Shown one piece after another: positions 8,975 through 17,936 of a DNA stretch of 64,000 bases. The notes under the pieces are model-generated. The model was not told the DNA's origin. It saw only the letters and a program-made list of their open reading frames with translations, and made no database searches. How positions within the stretch are numbered: the first letter of the stretch is position 1; each line of letters starts with the position of its first letter. A program made the translations under genes and the position numbers. The DNA comes from Vulcanimicrobium winogradskyi (GTDB lineage: Bacteria > Vulcanimicrobiota > Vulcanimicrobiia > Vulcanimicrobiales > Vulcanimicrobiaceae), in NCBI GenBank assembly GCA_003134965.1, contig PLDA01000006.1:62001-126000 (forward strand), given 5' to 3'.

Positions 8975-9240
8975 CGTACGCCGCGGCGCTCTCGCTCGGT
9001 CGCGAAGCGATCTTCATCGCGCTGCTCGTGTGCGCGCCGGCGCTGCTGCTGGGGCTCGCGACCGGGCTGATCGTCTCGGTGTTTCAGGCCGTTACGCAGA
9101 TCCAGGAACCGACGCTCGCCTTCATCCCCAAGATCGTGGTCGTCGCGCTCGCGATCCTCCTGTTCGGCCCGTTCATGCTGGCGCTGCTCACCGACTTCAC
9201 GACCCGAGTCTTCACCAACATACCTCAGTTCATCCAATGA
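8971..9240 (+). CDS. fliQ: Flagellar export gate protein FliQ
   Basis: FliQ is the small two-helix gate subunit. At 89 residues it has normal length, with membrane helices at about 16-40 and 50-75. The family motif GLIVSVFQAVTQIQEPTLAF is intact. GTG start inside the fliP stop; ATGA overlap with fliR. Translation of fliP, fliQ and fliR is probably coupled. Confidence 0.96.
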   Translation: MTYAAALSLGREAIFIALLVCAPALLLGLATGLIVSVFQAVTQIQEPTLAFIPKIVVVALAILLFGPFMLALLTDFTTRVFTNIPQFIQ

Positions 9241-10061
9241 CTTCCCTGTTCAACGTCTTCGGGCTGGGGACGGCGCAGTTCGAGACGATGCTGCTGGTGC
9301 TCGTGCGGGTGAGCTGCATGCTCGCGCTAGTGCCGATCTTCTCGCAGACGCAGATCCCGCAGCTGGTGCGGTTCGGTCTCGGACTGATGCTGGCGTTCGT
9401 CATCGTGCGGATCGTGCCGCCGATCGCGCCGCTCGGCGGTCTCGGTGAGCTCGCGGTCGCCGTGCTGGCGCAAGCGTTCGTCGGGCTCGTGTTCGGCTTC
9501 GTCGCGTTCCTGCTGTTCACCGGGATCCAATTCGCCGGCGAGATCATCGACGTGCAGATCGGCTTCGCGGTCGTCAACATCGTCAACCCGCTCACCTCGC
9601 AGAACGTCACCGTCATCGGAAACTTCGAGCTCGCGCTCGCGACGCTGCTCTACCTCGCCTTGGACGCGCACCACGTGCTGATCGCGGGGATCGCGGGGTC
9701 GTTCCAGCTCGTCCCGCTGCCGTTCGCCGGGACGCCCGAGCTGGTCGCCGGCGACGTGATGCGCTTCTTCGCGCAGGCGCTGTTCATCGTCTTCCAGATC
9801 GCCGCGCCGGTCGCGATCGCGCTGTTCCTGGTCAACGTGATGCTCGGGCTGATGGCGCGGGTCGCGCCGCAGATGAACGTCTTCATCGTCGGATTCCCGA
9901 TCCAGATCTCGATCGGACTCCTCATGCTGATCGTCTCGCTCCCGCTGATGGGCGCGGTCTTCCCGGCGCTAGTCGACACCCAGGCCCGCCAGCTCGACAC
10001 GGTCCTGCGGGCGATGAGCCCGTCGGGCGGTCCCTCCCCGCTCCCGAGCCCCACCCCGTAG
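9237..10061 (+). CDS. fliR: Flagellar export gate protein FliR
   Basis: FliR completes the FliPQR export gate. The ATG at 9237 overlaps the fliQ stop and gives 274 residues, the usual FliR size. At least six hydrophobic segments are visible, with LVRVSCMLALVPIFSQTQIP near the N-terminus and GEIIDVQIGFAVVNIVNP in the middle. The C-terminal tail is Pro/Ser-rich. A longer reading of the same frame upstream to 9030 is rejected because it would overlap fliQ. flhB begins four bases after the stop. Confidence 0.95.
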   Translation: MTSLFNVFGLGTAQFETMLLVLVRVSCMLALVPIFSQTQIPQLVRFGLGLMLAFVIVRIVPPIAPLGGLGELAVAVLAQAFVGLVFGFVAFLLFTGIQFAGEIIDVQIGFAVVNIVNPLTSQNVTVIGNFELALATLLYLALDAHHVLIAGIAGSFQLVPLPFAGTPELVAGDVMRFFAQALFIVFQIAAPVAIALFLVNVMLGLMARVAPQMNVFIVGFPIQISIGLLMLIVSLPLMGAVFPALVDTQARQLDTVLRAMSPSGGPSPLPSPTP

Positions 10062-10065
10062 CGCG

Positions 10066-11133
10066 ATGGCCCGCCCTGACGCCACCGAAAAAGCCACTCC
10101 GAAACGAAAGCGCGAGGCCCGCGAGCGCGGGCAGGTCCCGCGTTCGCACGATATCGGCAGCTCGGCGATCTTCATCGCGATCGTGGTCGCCCTGCACCTC
10201 GGGTTTCTGGCCGCGATCGACGCCGGCGGACAGGCGTTCATGGTCGCGCTCACCCACGCCGGATCGCACGAAGAGCTCACGATCCGCTCGGTCGGCGGGC
10301 TGTTCGTCGCCGCCGTCATGCCGTACACGCCGCTGCTCGGGATGGCGTTCGCGTCGGCGCTGGTGCTCGCGGTCGTCGCCAATGTGCTGCAGTTCGGGCT
10401 GCTGTTCTCCCCGCAGCTGATCGCGCCGAAGTTCAGCAAGCTGAACCCGCTGAGCGGCTTTCAGCGCATTTTCTTCTCGCCGCAGACACTCGTGCAGCTC
10501 GCGAAACAGTTGCTGAAGCTGACGATCGTGATCGTGATCTGCTGGCTCGGCGTGAAGGACAACCTCACCATGCTCTACGCGCTGGCGCACGCCGCGCCGC
10601 GCGACATCATCATCGCGATCGAGGGGATCGTCTTCGGGATCGGGGTCAAGGTCGGGATCCTGCTGCTGCTGCTGGGCCTCTTCGATTACATCTGGGAGCG
10701 CCGCCGCCTCGAGCAGTCGCTGAAGATGACCAAGACCGAGGTTCGCGACGAGCACCGCCAGTCGGAGGGCAACCCGGAAGCGAAGAGCGCGCTGCGCCAG
10801 CGCCAGCGCGCGATGGCGCGCAAGCGCATGATGGCCGCCGTGCCGAAAGCGACCGTCGTCGTGACCAACCCGACCCACTACGCGGTGGCGCTCGAGTGGG
10901 ACGACCTCAAGATGGACGCGCCGATCCTGACCGCCAAGGGCGCGGACCTCATCGCGAAGCGCATCCGCGAGCTCGCCGTCCAACACGGAATCCCGATCCT
11001 CGAGAACCCGCCGCTCGCGCGGACGCTCTATGCGAAGGTCGAGCTGGACTCCCCGGTCCCGCCCGACCTGTACGCCGCGGTCGCGCAGATCATCGCGTTC
11101 GTCTACAAGCTCAAGAACCGCACGATCGCGTAG
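10066..11133 (+). CDS. flhB: Flagellar export switch protein FlhB
   Basis: FlhB sets the substrate specificity of the flagellar export apparatus. The 355-residue protein opens with the typical ATEKATPKRKREARERGQV, followed by four membrane helices (about 27-215) and a cytoplasmic domain. The autocleavage motif Asn-Pro-Thr-His is intact (VVTNPTHYAVALEW, about residue 268), so self-cleavage and substrate switching should work with the FliK encoded at the window start. Transcription then meets a block of opposite-strand genes, which is unusual because flhA normally follows. Confidence 0.96.
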   Translation: MARPDATEKATPKRKREARERGQVPRSHDIGSSAIFIAIVVALHLGFLAAIDAGGQAFMVALTHAGSHEELTIRSVGGLFVAAVMPYTPLLGMAFASALVLAVVANVLQFGLLFSPQLIAPKFSKLNPLSGFQRIFFSPQTLVQLAKQLLKLTIVIVICWLGVKDNLTMLYALAHAAPRDIIIAIEGIVFGIGVKVGILLLLLGLFDYIWERRRLEQSLKMTKTEVRDEHRQSEGNPEAKSALRQRQRAMARKRMMAAVPKATVVVTNPTHYAVALEWDDLKMDAPILTAKGADLIAKRIRELAVQHGIPILENPPLARTLYAKVELDSPVPPDLYAAVAQIIAFVYKLKNRTIA

Positions 11134-11139
11134 TCGCCG

Positions 11140-12105
11140 TCAGCTGCCGAAGCAGCGGAACCCTCGGGTGCTGAGCGTTCCGTTCGAGTAGTTGCTCGAG
11201 TTGTACGTCAGACCGGAGGCGTAGGTCGCGTTCGGGTGGGTTCCGGCACTCGCGGTGAAGGTGACGAGTCCCCCGTTCGATGAGGAACACGTGACGTTGA
11301 ACGTCTGCGATCCGTTCGTTGCCGGCGGCACGCTCTGTGAGATCGGGGTGAACGTGAGGATGCCGCTCGGCGACGCCGTGATCGTGACGGGCCCGTTGTC
11401 GTAGGCGTTGCCGGGCAACAGGATTTGACCGGAGCGCGCTTCTTGGATCTCGTAACCGACGGTAGCGGTCTGGTTGAACGAAGCGGTCTGCGGGCCGAAC
11501 CACTGGGCGATGTCCGCGACGCCGAGCAGCGTGATCGTCTGCGGCGAGTTGTTCCCCCCGACGGCCGTCATCGCCAGCTCACCCTCCGAGAGGATGAGGC
11601 CGGTGAACGTCGGCGGCGTGCCGATGTCCGACACGTTCCGTCGCACGCTTCCAGGCAGGCTGAAGCCGCCCTGAAAATCCGCGTACGCCGTCAGGCCGAA
11701 CGTGTGCGGTCCGGGAACCGTGGTGATCGTAAGCGTGCAGGTAGAAGCGAGATTGCCCCTGACGCAGTCGCCGGTGGTGACGGTCGTGGTGCCGGATTTT
11801 GAATAAACCGGCGGCGTCACGAATGCCGGCGAGGTGGTTAGGATCAGGTTGCCGACGTAGAGCAGCGTCGCCCCGTCGTAGACGGCGAGGGCCTCCGTTC
11901 CGTCGGAGAGGTACCGCGGCGTTCGTGCGGCAGAGTTCGGCGCCGTCCCGAACGGAAATGAGATGGCCAGCGTCATGGTCGCCGTCGACGCCGGTGCATT
12001 CGTCGGCGCCGGAACGGAGGGCGCCGAAGCGGCGCCGCCGGATCCCCCGCCGCAACCGGCGGCGACCAGCGTCAGCGCGAGCGCCGCGACCTGTGCGGAT
12101 CTCAT
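11140..12105 (-). CDS. Secreted lipoprotein, tandem paralog 3
   Basis: Unknown 321-residue lipoprotein. The N-terminus MRSAQVAALALTLVAAGCGG is a signal peptide with a lipobox Cys at about residue 18, followed by a Gly/Ala/Pro linker. The body is Thr/Ser-rich and probably all beta. It shares motifs with the two genes transcribed before it: LAVYDGATLLYVGNL, TFTGLILSEGELAM, and a closing section with TYASGLTYNSSNYS. The ATG at 12105 overlaps the upstream TGA (ATGA). The longer frame to 13041 is rejected because it would cover the neighbour. No function can be assigned. Confidence 0.75.
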   Translation of the reverse strand: MRSAQVAALALTLVAAGCGGGSGGAASAPSVPAPTNAPASTATMTLAISFPFGTAPNSAARTPRYLSDGTEALAVYDGATLLYVGNLILTTSPAFVTPPVYSKSGTTTVTTGDCVRGNLASTCTLTITTVPGPHTFGLTAYADFQGGFSLPGSVRRNVSDIGTPPTFTGLILSEGELAMTAVGGNNSPQTITLLGVADIAQWFGPQTASFNQTATVGYEIQEARSGQILLPGNAYDNGPVTITASPSGILTFTPISQSVPPATNGSQTFNVTCSSSNGGLVTFTASAGTHPNATYASGLTYNSSNYSNGTLSTRGFRCFGS

Positions 12106-13091
12106 GAGTGTTTCCCCTGTACCGTGATCGGGATCGTAGACGTGGCCGGATCGCACGTAAACGGCGTGGTCGTGATCGTCGCGCCGGAGTAATTGCCGGT
12201 CGAGTACGTGAGCCCGGATGCGTAGGCGGTGTTGGGGCTCGTCCGCGCCCCGAACGAGATCGTCACCGTTCCACCGCTCGCGTTGACGCAGGTGACCGTG
12301 AAGTTTTGATCGCCCACGGCGGCCGGTGGGGTAGCGATCGAGTTCGGTGCGATCGTCACGATGCCGCTCGGCGCCGCGGTGATCGTGATGGGGCCATTGT
12401 CGTAGGCATTGCCCGGCAGCACGATCTGTGAGTTCGTCGAGTCCTGGAGGCGGTATCCATAGGTCGTCACGGAGTTGAACGCCGCCTCGGACAATCCGGC
12501 GAAGATGATCTTCGACGCGACGCCGAGCAGCGTGAGCGTCTGCCCGGGGTTCGTGCCGGGGCTGAGGTTGGCGGAGAGCTCGCCTTCCGAGGAGATGACG
12601 CCGGCGAACACCGGCGGCGTTCCGGTGTCCGAGACCTTGCGCTGCGCGGTTTGCGCTTGTGTCCCCTGCGACGTCGGATACCCGATGAGATCGAAGAGAT
12701 GCGCGCCGATCGTCGACGTGATGGTCAGCGTGCAAATCGCGGCGCTGCTCGTGAACGTGCACGAACCGAACGCCACCGTCGTGCTGCCTGATTTCGCGTA
12801 CACCGTCGTGAACTGCGGTGTGCTGTCCAAGGCGAGGTTTGCGACGTAGATCAGCGTCGCCCCGTCGTAGACGGCGAGCGCTGCGACACTCGGGGAGAGG
12901 AACTGCGGACTGCGGGCCGACGAGGACGGCGTGCCACGCGGGATCGAGATCGTCATCGGGATCGTGCCGAGGCCTTGCGGCGCGGTGGTCGGCGCGGCCG
13001 GCGCGGCCGGGTTCGTGGCGCCCCCACCCCCGCCGCCGCAAGCGGCAACCGCGAGCATCGCGGCGAGTGCCGCGAGATGTCGTGCTCTCAT
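12102..13091 (-). CDS. Secreted lipoprotein, tandem paralog 2
   Basis: Unknown 329-residue lipoprotein, paralog of both neighbours. The start at 13091 gives a clean signal peptide (MRARHLAALAAMLAVAACGG) with lipobox Cys. Longer upstream readings are Arg-rich and implausible. Shared family landmarks are LAVYDGATLIYVANL, TPPVFAGVISSEGELSA, LPGNAYDNGPITITAAPSG and TAYASGLTYSTGNYSGA. It is predicted to be a beta-rich protein tethered to the membrane surface. It lies in an operon with tight overlaps between three gene copies, opposite in direction to the flagellar genes. Confidence 0.75.
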   Translation of the reverse strand: MRARHLAALAAMLAVAACGGGGGGATNPAAPAAPTTAPQGLGTIPMTISIPRGTPSSSARSPQFLSPSVAALAVYDGATLIYVANLALDSTPQFTTVYAKSGSTTVAFGSCTFTSSAAICTLTITSTIGAHLFDLIGYPTSQGTQAQTAQRKVSDTGTPPVFAGVISSEGELSANLSPGTNPGQTLTLLGVASKIIFAGLSEAAFNSVTTYGYRLQDSTNSQIVLPGNAYDNGPITITAAPSGIVTIAPNSIATPPAAVGDQNFTVTCVNASGGTVTISFGARTSPNTAYASGLTYSTGNYSGATITTTPFTCDPATSTIPITVQGKHS

Positions 13092-13104
13092 GTGCGTTCT
13101 CACC

Positions 13105-14160
13105 TTATTGGACGGTGACCGGCAGCGTCGCCGAGTTCGGCACGCATTGGAGGGTCGTCGTTCCGATCGTCGCCGTCGGATAGTTGCTCGACGTGTACGT
13201 GAGCGCCGACGCATACGTCGCGTTCGGCTTGGCCTTCGCCGACGCGGTGATCGTCGCGGTCCCGTTGGCGGCGCAGGTGACGTTGAACGACTGCGGGCCG
13301 GTGGCCGCGGGCGGAGTGCTCTGCGAAATCGCCGTCATCGTGACGATGCCGCCGCCGTCGGTCTCGGCGATCGTCACCGGGCCGTTGTCGTAGTCGCCGG
13401 GCGTCGTGATCTGAAAGCCGCCGGCTTGCATGTTCGACGAATCGGTAACCACGTATTGGAACGCGTACGTCGTCCCGATGATCCCGACCAGCGGACCGTT
13501 GCCGTTGAGATGCTGGGTCAGCACCGGGCCGGTGAAGTTCGTCCGATCGGCGACGCCGAGCGGGTTGATCGTCTGGGCGGGATTCGCGCCGGCGCTCAGC
13601 GTGACCGCGAGCTCGCCTTCCGACAAGATCACGCCGGTGAACGTCGGGATTGTCCCGACGTCGTTCGGTGAGCGCGCCAGGCTGCCGCCGGACGACCCGC
13701 CTTGCGCGACGGGATACGCGATCACGTCGAACGCGTGCGCACCGGGCGTCGTGGTGAGTGAGATCGTGCACGTCGTCGACGAGGAACCGGTGACGCACGA
13801 CCCGCCGGTCACGGTCGTCGTCCCGACTTTCGCGTACACGGTCGTGAGCGTCGGCGGGGTGCCGGGCACGACGTTCCCGACGTAGATGAGCGAGTTGCCG
13901 TCATAGGCGGCGATCGAAGCCGTGCCCTGCGAAACGTACTGCGGAGAGCGTGACGCGCTCGTGCCGGAACGGTTCGGGATCGTGACGCTCAGCCCGAACG
14001 TCGCCGTGGGGACCGGCGTCGCGGTCGGCAAAGGCGTCGGCGTCGGCGTCGCGCCCGGCCCGGCGATCGGCGCCACCGGCGCGCCGCTGCCGCCGCTGCC
14101 GGTGCAGGCGCCGAGCGCGAGCGTCAGCGCCAGTGGAGCGGCGCGAAGGAGAGCGCTCAT
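13105..14160 (-). CDS. Secreted lipoprotein, tandem paralog 1
   Basis: First copy of the three-gene lipoprotein array, 351 residues. The signal peptide MSALLRAAPLALTLALGACT ends in a lipobox, followed by a Thr-Pro linker (about 35-52). Its core repeats the family motifs: IAAYDGNSLIYVGNV, TFTGVILSEGELAV, a DNGPVTIAE segment and TYASALTYTSSNYP. GAAAGGG precedes the ATG. The family may be restricted to this lineage. I do not recognise a known domain. Confidence 0.75.
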   Translation of the reverse strand: MSALLRAAPLALTLALGACTGSGGSGAPVAPIAGPGATPTPTPLPTATPVPTATFGLSVTIPNRSGTSASRSPQYVSQGTASIAAYDGNSLIYVGNVVPGTPPTLTTVYAKVGTTTVTGGSCVTGSSSTTCTISLTTTPGAHAFDVIAYPVAQGGSSGGSLARSPNDVGTIPTFTGVILSEGELAVTLSAGANPAQTINPLGVADRTNFTGPVLTQHLNGNGPLVGIIGTTYAFQYVVTDSSNMQAGGFQITTPGDYDNGPVTIAETDGGGIVTMTAISQSTPPAATGPQSFNVTCAANGTATITASAKAKPNATYASALTYTSSNYPTATIGTTTLQCVPNSATLPVTVQ

Positions 14161-14197
14161 AGGGGCCCTTTCTGTGGCGGCGCGGCGCGGCGCTGAG

Positions 14198-15622
14198 CTA
14201 GAAATGGATGCCGACCCCGGCGTACGGCGCGTTCACGGTGGTGTCCGACGGCGCGTTGGTGCGCGCGGTAGCCCGCTCGCCGGCGAGTCCGAAGTCGATG
14301 AAGAGCGTGCTGCCGAGCCGGACGGCCGCGCCCGCGCGGTACTTCCAGTAGGAGTACGAGAGCGGGATCGTCTGCGCCGAGAGCGGCCCGAGCAGCGGCG
14401 TCGTCGGATAGGTGTAGTTGCCGGAGATGCGGGGGTAGTACCACGCGCTTCCCTCGAGCGAGACCGCTTGGTCGAGATCGGGCAGCTTCGTGACGCCGAA
14501 ACCGACGCCGGAGAGGCGCGGGACCCCGAGATAGTTGTACGACTTCGTCAAATAACCGGCGCCGATGTAGACGCGCGGATCGAAGATCTTGAAGCCGAGC
14601 CGGACGTCACCTTCGTTTTCCTGCGCGCTCAGCGCCGGGACGTAGGCCTGCCCGAGGCCGTTGAACTTGATGATGTTCTGGAAACCGATGACGGTCACGC
14701 AGCCCTGGTCGGTGGTCGACGGACAGATGCCGGTCTGATAGACCTGGCTGCCGACGACCGTTCCGCAGCCGGCGACTCCCGGCGCCCCGGGCGTGCACGC
14801 ACCGACGATCTGCTGGGCGGTGTGCTGGTACTGGTAGTGGCGATAGTCGCCTTCGAGCATCCACGGCATGCCGAACAGCGGGAACTCGACCGCGCCGCGG
14901 AGCGCGTACGATCCGGTCGCCGTGTTGCCGGGGCTGATCTCGTTGTAGACCTTGGGTGAGAAGAGGTAGTCGCCGGCGATGAATGCCTCGGAGTGGGCCG
15001 GGACCGGCGAGGGCGTCGGGCTCGGCGTGACGACGGGCAGCGGCGTGGGCCGCAGCGGCGGCGAGGGAGTCGGCGTCGGCGCGGGCGTCGTGAGCGGGGT
15101 CGGCACGGGCGCCGCGAGGACGCGCACGACGACGACGCGCCGATCAGGGATCCACTGCACGTATGCGCCCATCGCTTCAGAGATCACGCGGACCGGCACC
15201 ACGACGACGCCCCGGTAGATCATCGGCGCGACGTCGAGCGGGCGGTCCTCGCCGTTCACGACGACGACGGGCTTGTCGAGCGTGACCTTGACGTCCGAGC
15301 CGGGCTTCGAGACGTCGGCGGTGCGGGTCGCCTCGTCCCACGAGACCGTGGCCCCGAGCTGCTCGAACATCGAGCGCAGCGGGACCATGACCACGCCGTT
15401 GCGGACCAGGGCGGCCAGAACGCGGCCGGCCTTGAGCATGTCGGGCTTCGCGTAGACGTGCTCGTCGTTGAAGATGATCGGAATCTCGCCGGAGGGCGGG
15501 CGCCCGAACTCGCGCGGGGGCGTGGTCTGGGCCGTCGCCGCGACGGTCGAAGCCAGCACGCTCGAGGTGATCGCGAGCGCAAGCGCAGCGGCGACTCGTC
15601 GTATAGGGTGGCAGCGGCTCAC
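14198..15622 (-). CDS. Copper-amine-oxidase-N domain protein fused to a predicted outer-membrane barrel
   Basis: The 474-residue protein has a signal peptide (about 1-31). A copper amine oxidase N-terminal-like module with two repeats follows (about 45-155; VMVPLRSMFEQLGATVSWD and VVVPVRVISEAMGAYVQW). Then come a Thr-Pro-rich linker (about 165-205) and a ~260-residue region of alternating hydrophobic and aromatic strands ending in ...GVGIHF. A terminal Phe after beta strands is a hallmark of outer-membrane barrels. The N-module usually binds cell-wall material and has no oxidase activity by itself. I infer a wall-to-outer-membrane linker. The GTG at 15622 is chosen for its GAGGAGGG ribosome site. 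Confidence 0.7.
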   Translation of the reverse strand: MSRCHPIRRVAAALALAITSSVLASTVAATAQTTPPREFGRPPSGEIPIIFNDEHVYAKPDMLKAGRVLAALVRNGVVMVPLRSMFEQLGATVSWDEATRTADVSKPGSDVKVTLDKPVVVVNGEDRPLDVAPMIYRGVVVVPVRVISEAMGAYVQWIPDRRVVVVRVLAAPVPTPLTTPAPTPTPSPPLRPTPLPVVTPSPTPSPVPAHSEAFIAGDYLFSPKVYNEISPGNTATGSYALRGAVEFPLFGMPWMLEGDYRHYQYQHTAQQIVGACTPGAPGVAGCGTVVGSQVYQTGICPSTTDQGCVTVIGFQNIIKFNGLGQAYVPALSAQENEGDVRLGFKIFDPRVYIGAGYLTKSYNYLGVPRLSGVGFGVTKLPDLDQAVSLEGSAWYYPRISGNYTYPTTPLLGPLSAQTIPLSYSYWKYRAGAAVRLGSTLFIDFGLAGERATARTNAPSDTTVNAPYAGVGIHF

Positions 15623-15798
15623 GGGACCCTCCTCGCAATACCGAACACCCCTTCGGCCGAAGCGCATGTCTTTTGAGCTTGCCCTGTCCAACGTGGAGGT
15701 TCCCGTGGCTTCCGCCCCAACGGTGCCGGGCCGTCCGGCCCCCTCACACGAGGGCTCGCTCCGGCCGATCACTAGTGCAATGTGGAGACCGTGACCTA

Positions 15799-17934
15799 GT
15801 GGCAACGGCCGCTCCCGCGCGCCCGGGCCTCCTCGACCGACTGGCTTCGACCTCCCATGCATGGGTGGCCGCGGCTTCAGTCGTCCTCGTGGTCCTGATG
15901 ATCGTGCCGGTGCCGCCGTGGGTCCTCGACCTGCTGCTCTCGACGAACATCACGCTGGCGCTCGTCATCTTGCTGGTCACCCTCTACACCGAGAACGCGC
16001 TGGCGTTCAGCGTCTTCCCGACGCTGCTCTTGATCGTCACGCTGTTCCGCCTCTCGCTGAACATCACCGGGACCCGCTCGATCCTGCTGCACGGCTACGC
16101 GGGGCAAGTGATCGAGGCGTTCGGGAACGTCGTCGTCGGGGGCAACTACGCGGTCGGGATCGTGATCTTCGCGATCCTGATCATCATCCAGTTCGTCGTC
16201 ATCACCAACGGCGCCGGACGTGTCGCGGAGGTCGCGGCGCGGTTCACCTTGGACGCGATGCCCGGCAAGCAGCTCGCGGTCGACGCCGACCTGAACGCCG
16301 GGCTCATCACCGAGGCCGAGGCGCGCCAGCGCCGGCGGGACATCCAGCGCTCCGCCGACTTCTACGGCGCGATGGACGGTGCGTCGAAGTTCGTCCGCGG
16401 CGACGCGATCGCGGCGGTCATCATCGTCTTCGTCAACATCATCGGCGGCTTCGTCATCGGCGTTCTTCAACAGGGGATGTCGATCGTAGAGGCGCTGCAG
16501 CGCTTCACGCTGCTGACGATCGGTGAAGGGATCGTCACCCAGATCCCTGCGCTGCTGATCTCGACCGCGACCGGCATCATCGTGACGCGGGCCGCCTCCG
16601 AGGGCTCGTTCGGCAACGACCTCTCGCGCCAGCTGGTACAGGAACCGCGCGCGCTGCTGATCGCTTCGGTGCTGCTCGTGCTGTTCGGGTTCTTCGGGCT
16701 GCCGCCGCTCTACATGTTCCCGCTCGCGGCGGTCGTCTTCGCGCTGTACCTGCGGCAGCGCAACGCACAGAGAGCCGCGGCGCTCAAAGCCGGACCCAAA
16801 GGCATCGGCGGGCAGCCCGGCGCAGCGGGGATCGGCGGGTCCTCGCAGACCGCGATCAAGCCGGCCGAGTCGGTCGTCCCGCTGCTCTCGTACGATCCGA
16901 TGGAGCTGGAGATCGGCTTCGGCCTGATCCCGCTGGTCGACGTCTCGCAAGGCGGCGATCTGCTCGAACGCATCACGATGATCCGCCGCCACGCCGCGCG
17001 CGAGCTCGGGATCGTCGTGCCGCCGATCCGCGTGCGCGACAACCTGCAACTGAAGCCGTCGACGTACGTCGTGAAGATCTACGGGCTCGAGGTCGCGCGC
17101 GCGGAGGTCATGGTCTCGCGCCTGCTCGCCATGAACCCCGGTACCGCGACCAACGGGATCGACGGCATTCCGACGACCGAGCCCGCGTTCGGCCTGCCGG
17201 CGCTGTGGATCGCGGAGGGCGCGCGCGGCGACGCGGAGATGGCGGGCTACACCGTCATCGATCCGACCTCGGTGATCGCGACGCATCTGACCGAGATCAT
17301 CAAGACCCACGCGCCGGATCTGCTCGGCCGCCAAGAGACCTCGGCGCTGCTCGACAACGTGAAGCAGCACTATCCGGTCGTCGTCGAAGAGCTGATCCCG
17401 AACCTGCTCACCGTCGGCGAAGTGCAGCGCGTCCTGCAGAACCTGCTGCGCGAGCGCATCCCGATCCGCAACCTGCTGCTGATCCTGGAGAACTTGGCCG
17501 ACGGAGCGCGCGCGTCGAAGGAAGTCGACTACCTGACCGAACGCGTCCGTGCCGCAATGGCGCGCCACATCTGCGCGGAGTACGCGGAGAACGGCCTCCT
17601 CTCGGTGATCACCGTCGACCCGCGGCTCGAGACGCTGCTCGGCGAAGCGGTGCGCCGCGGCGAAGACGCATACGCGCTGCTCGACCCCGGCACGGTCGCC
17701 AAGATCTACGCCTCGCTCACCGCGCGCGTGCAGGAAGCACAGCAAGGCGGCCTGCAGCCGATCGTGCTGACCTCGCCCGGCACGCGCCTCGCGCTCAAAC
17801 GGCTCACCGAGCGCGCCGCGCCGTCGCTGGTCGTGCTCTCGTACAGCGAGATCGCCTCCGGCCTGCGGGTCGAGTCGATCGGCCAGATCTCCACGACCGA
17901 AGAAGCGCGCGAACCCGTGGGGGCGTCGGCCTGA
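15799..17934 (+). CDS. flhA: Flagellar export gate protein FlhA
   Basis: FlhA is the nonameric export-gate protein that docks substrates and chaperones. From the GTG at 15799 it has 711 residues. About eight membrane helices occupy residues 20-330. The FHIPEP-type loop region includes RVAEVAARFTLDAMPGKQLA and AMDGASKFVRGDAIA, and the cytoplasmic domain begins near 345 (MELEIGFGLIPLVD). The open frame extends back to 15673, but those residues are Arg/Pro-rich. GGAGAC sits before 15799. flhA is separated from flhB by about 4.6 kb of opposite-strand genes. Confidence 0.95.
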   Translation: MATAAPARPGLLDRLASTSHAWVAAASVVLVVLMIVPVPPWVLDLLLSTNITLALVILLVTLYTENALAFSVFPTLLLIVTLFRLSLNITGTRSILLHGYAGQVIEAFGNVVVGGNYAVGIVIFAILIIIQFVVITNGAGRVAEVAARFTLDAMPGKQLAVDADLNAGLITEAEARQRRRDIQRSADFYGAMDGASKFVRGDAIAAVIIVFVNIIGGFVIGVLQQGMSIVEALQRFTLLTIGEGIVTQIPALLISTATGIIVTRAASEGSFGNDLSRQLVQEPRALLIASVLLVLFGFFGLPPLYMFPLAAVVFALYLRQRNAQRAAALKAGPKGIGGQPGAAGIGGSSQTAIKPAESVVPLLSYDPMELEIGFGLIPLVDVSQGGDLLERITMIRRHAARELGIVVPPIRVRDNLQLKPSTYVVKIYGLEVARAEVMVSRLLAMNPGTATNGIDGIPTTEPAFGLPALWIAEGARGDAEMAGYTVIDPTSVIATHLTEIIKTHAPDLLGRQETSALLDNVKQHYPVVVEELIPNLLTVGEVQRVLQNLLRERIPIRNLLLILENLADGARASKEVDYLTERVRAAMARHICAEYAENGLLSVITVDPRLETLLGEAVRRGEDAYALLDPGTVAKIYASLTARVQEAQQGGLQPIVLTSPGTRLALKRLTERAAPSLVVLSYSEIASGLRVESIGQISTTEEAREPVGASA

Positions 17935-17936
17935 CC

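Noticed and set aside
11140..13041. Single 633-codon gene on the minus strand
   Set aside because: Its first half covers the neighbouring lipoprotein gene in another frame and is Arg-rich. A proper signal peptide and ATGA overlap place the true start at 12105.
15877..17745. 622-codon open frame antisense to flhA
   Set aside because: Arg/Asp/Gln-rich composition typical of high-GC antisense frames; it lies wholly under flhA and has no recognisable domain. The same reasoning removes the long antisense frames under flgE, motA/motB, mutS2 and cheA.
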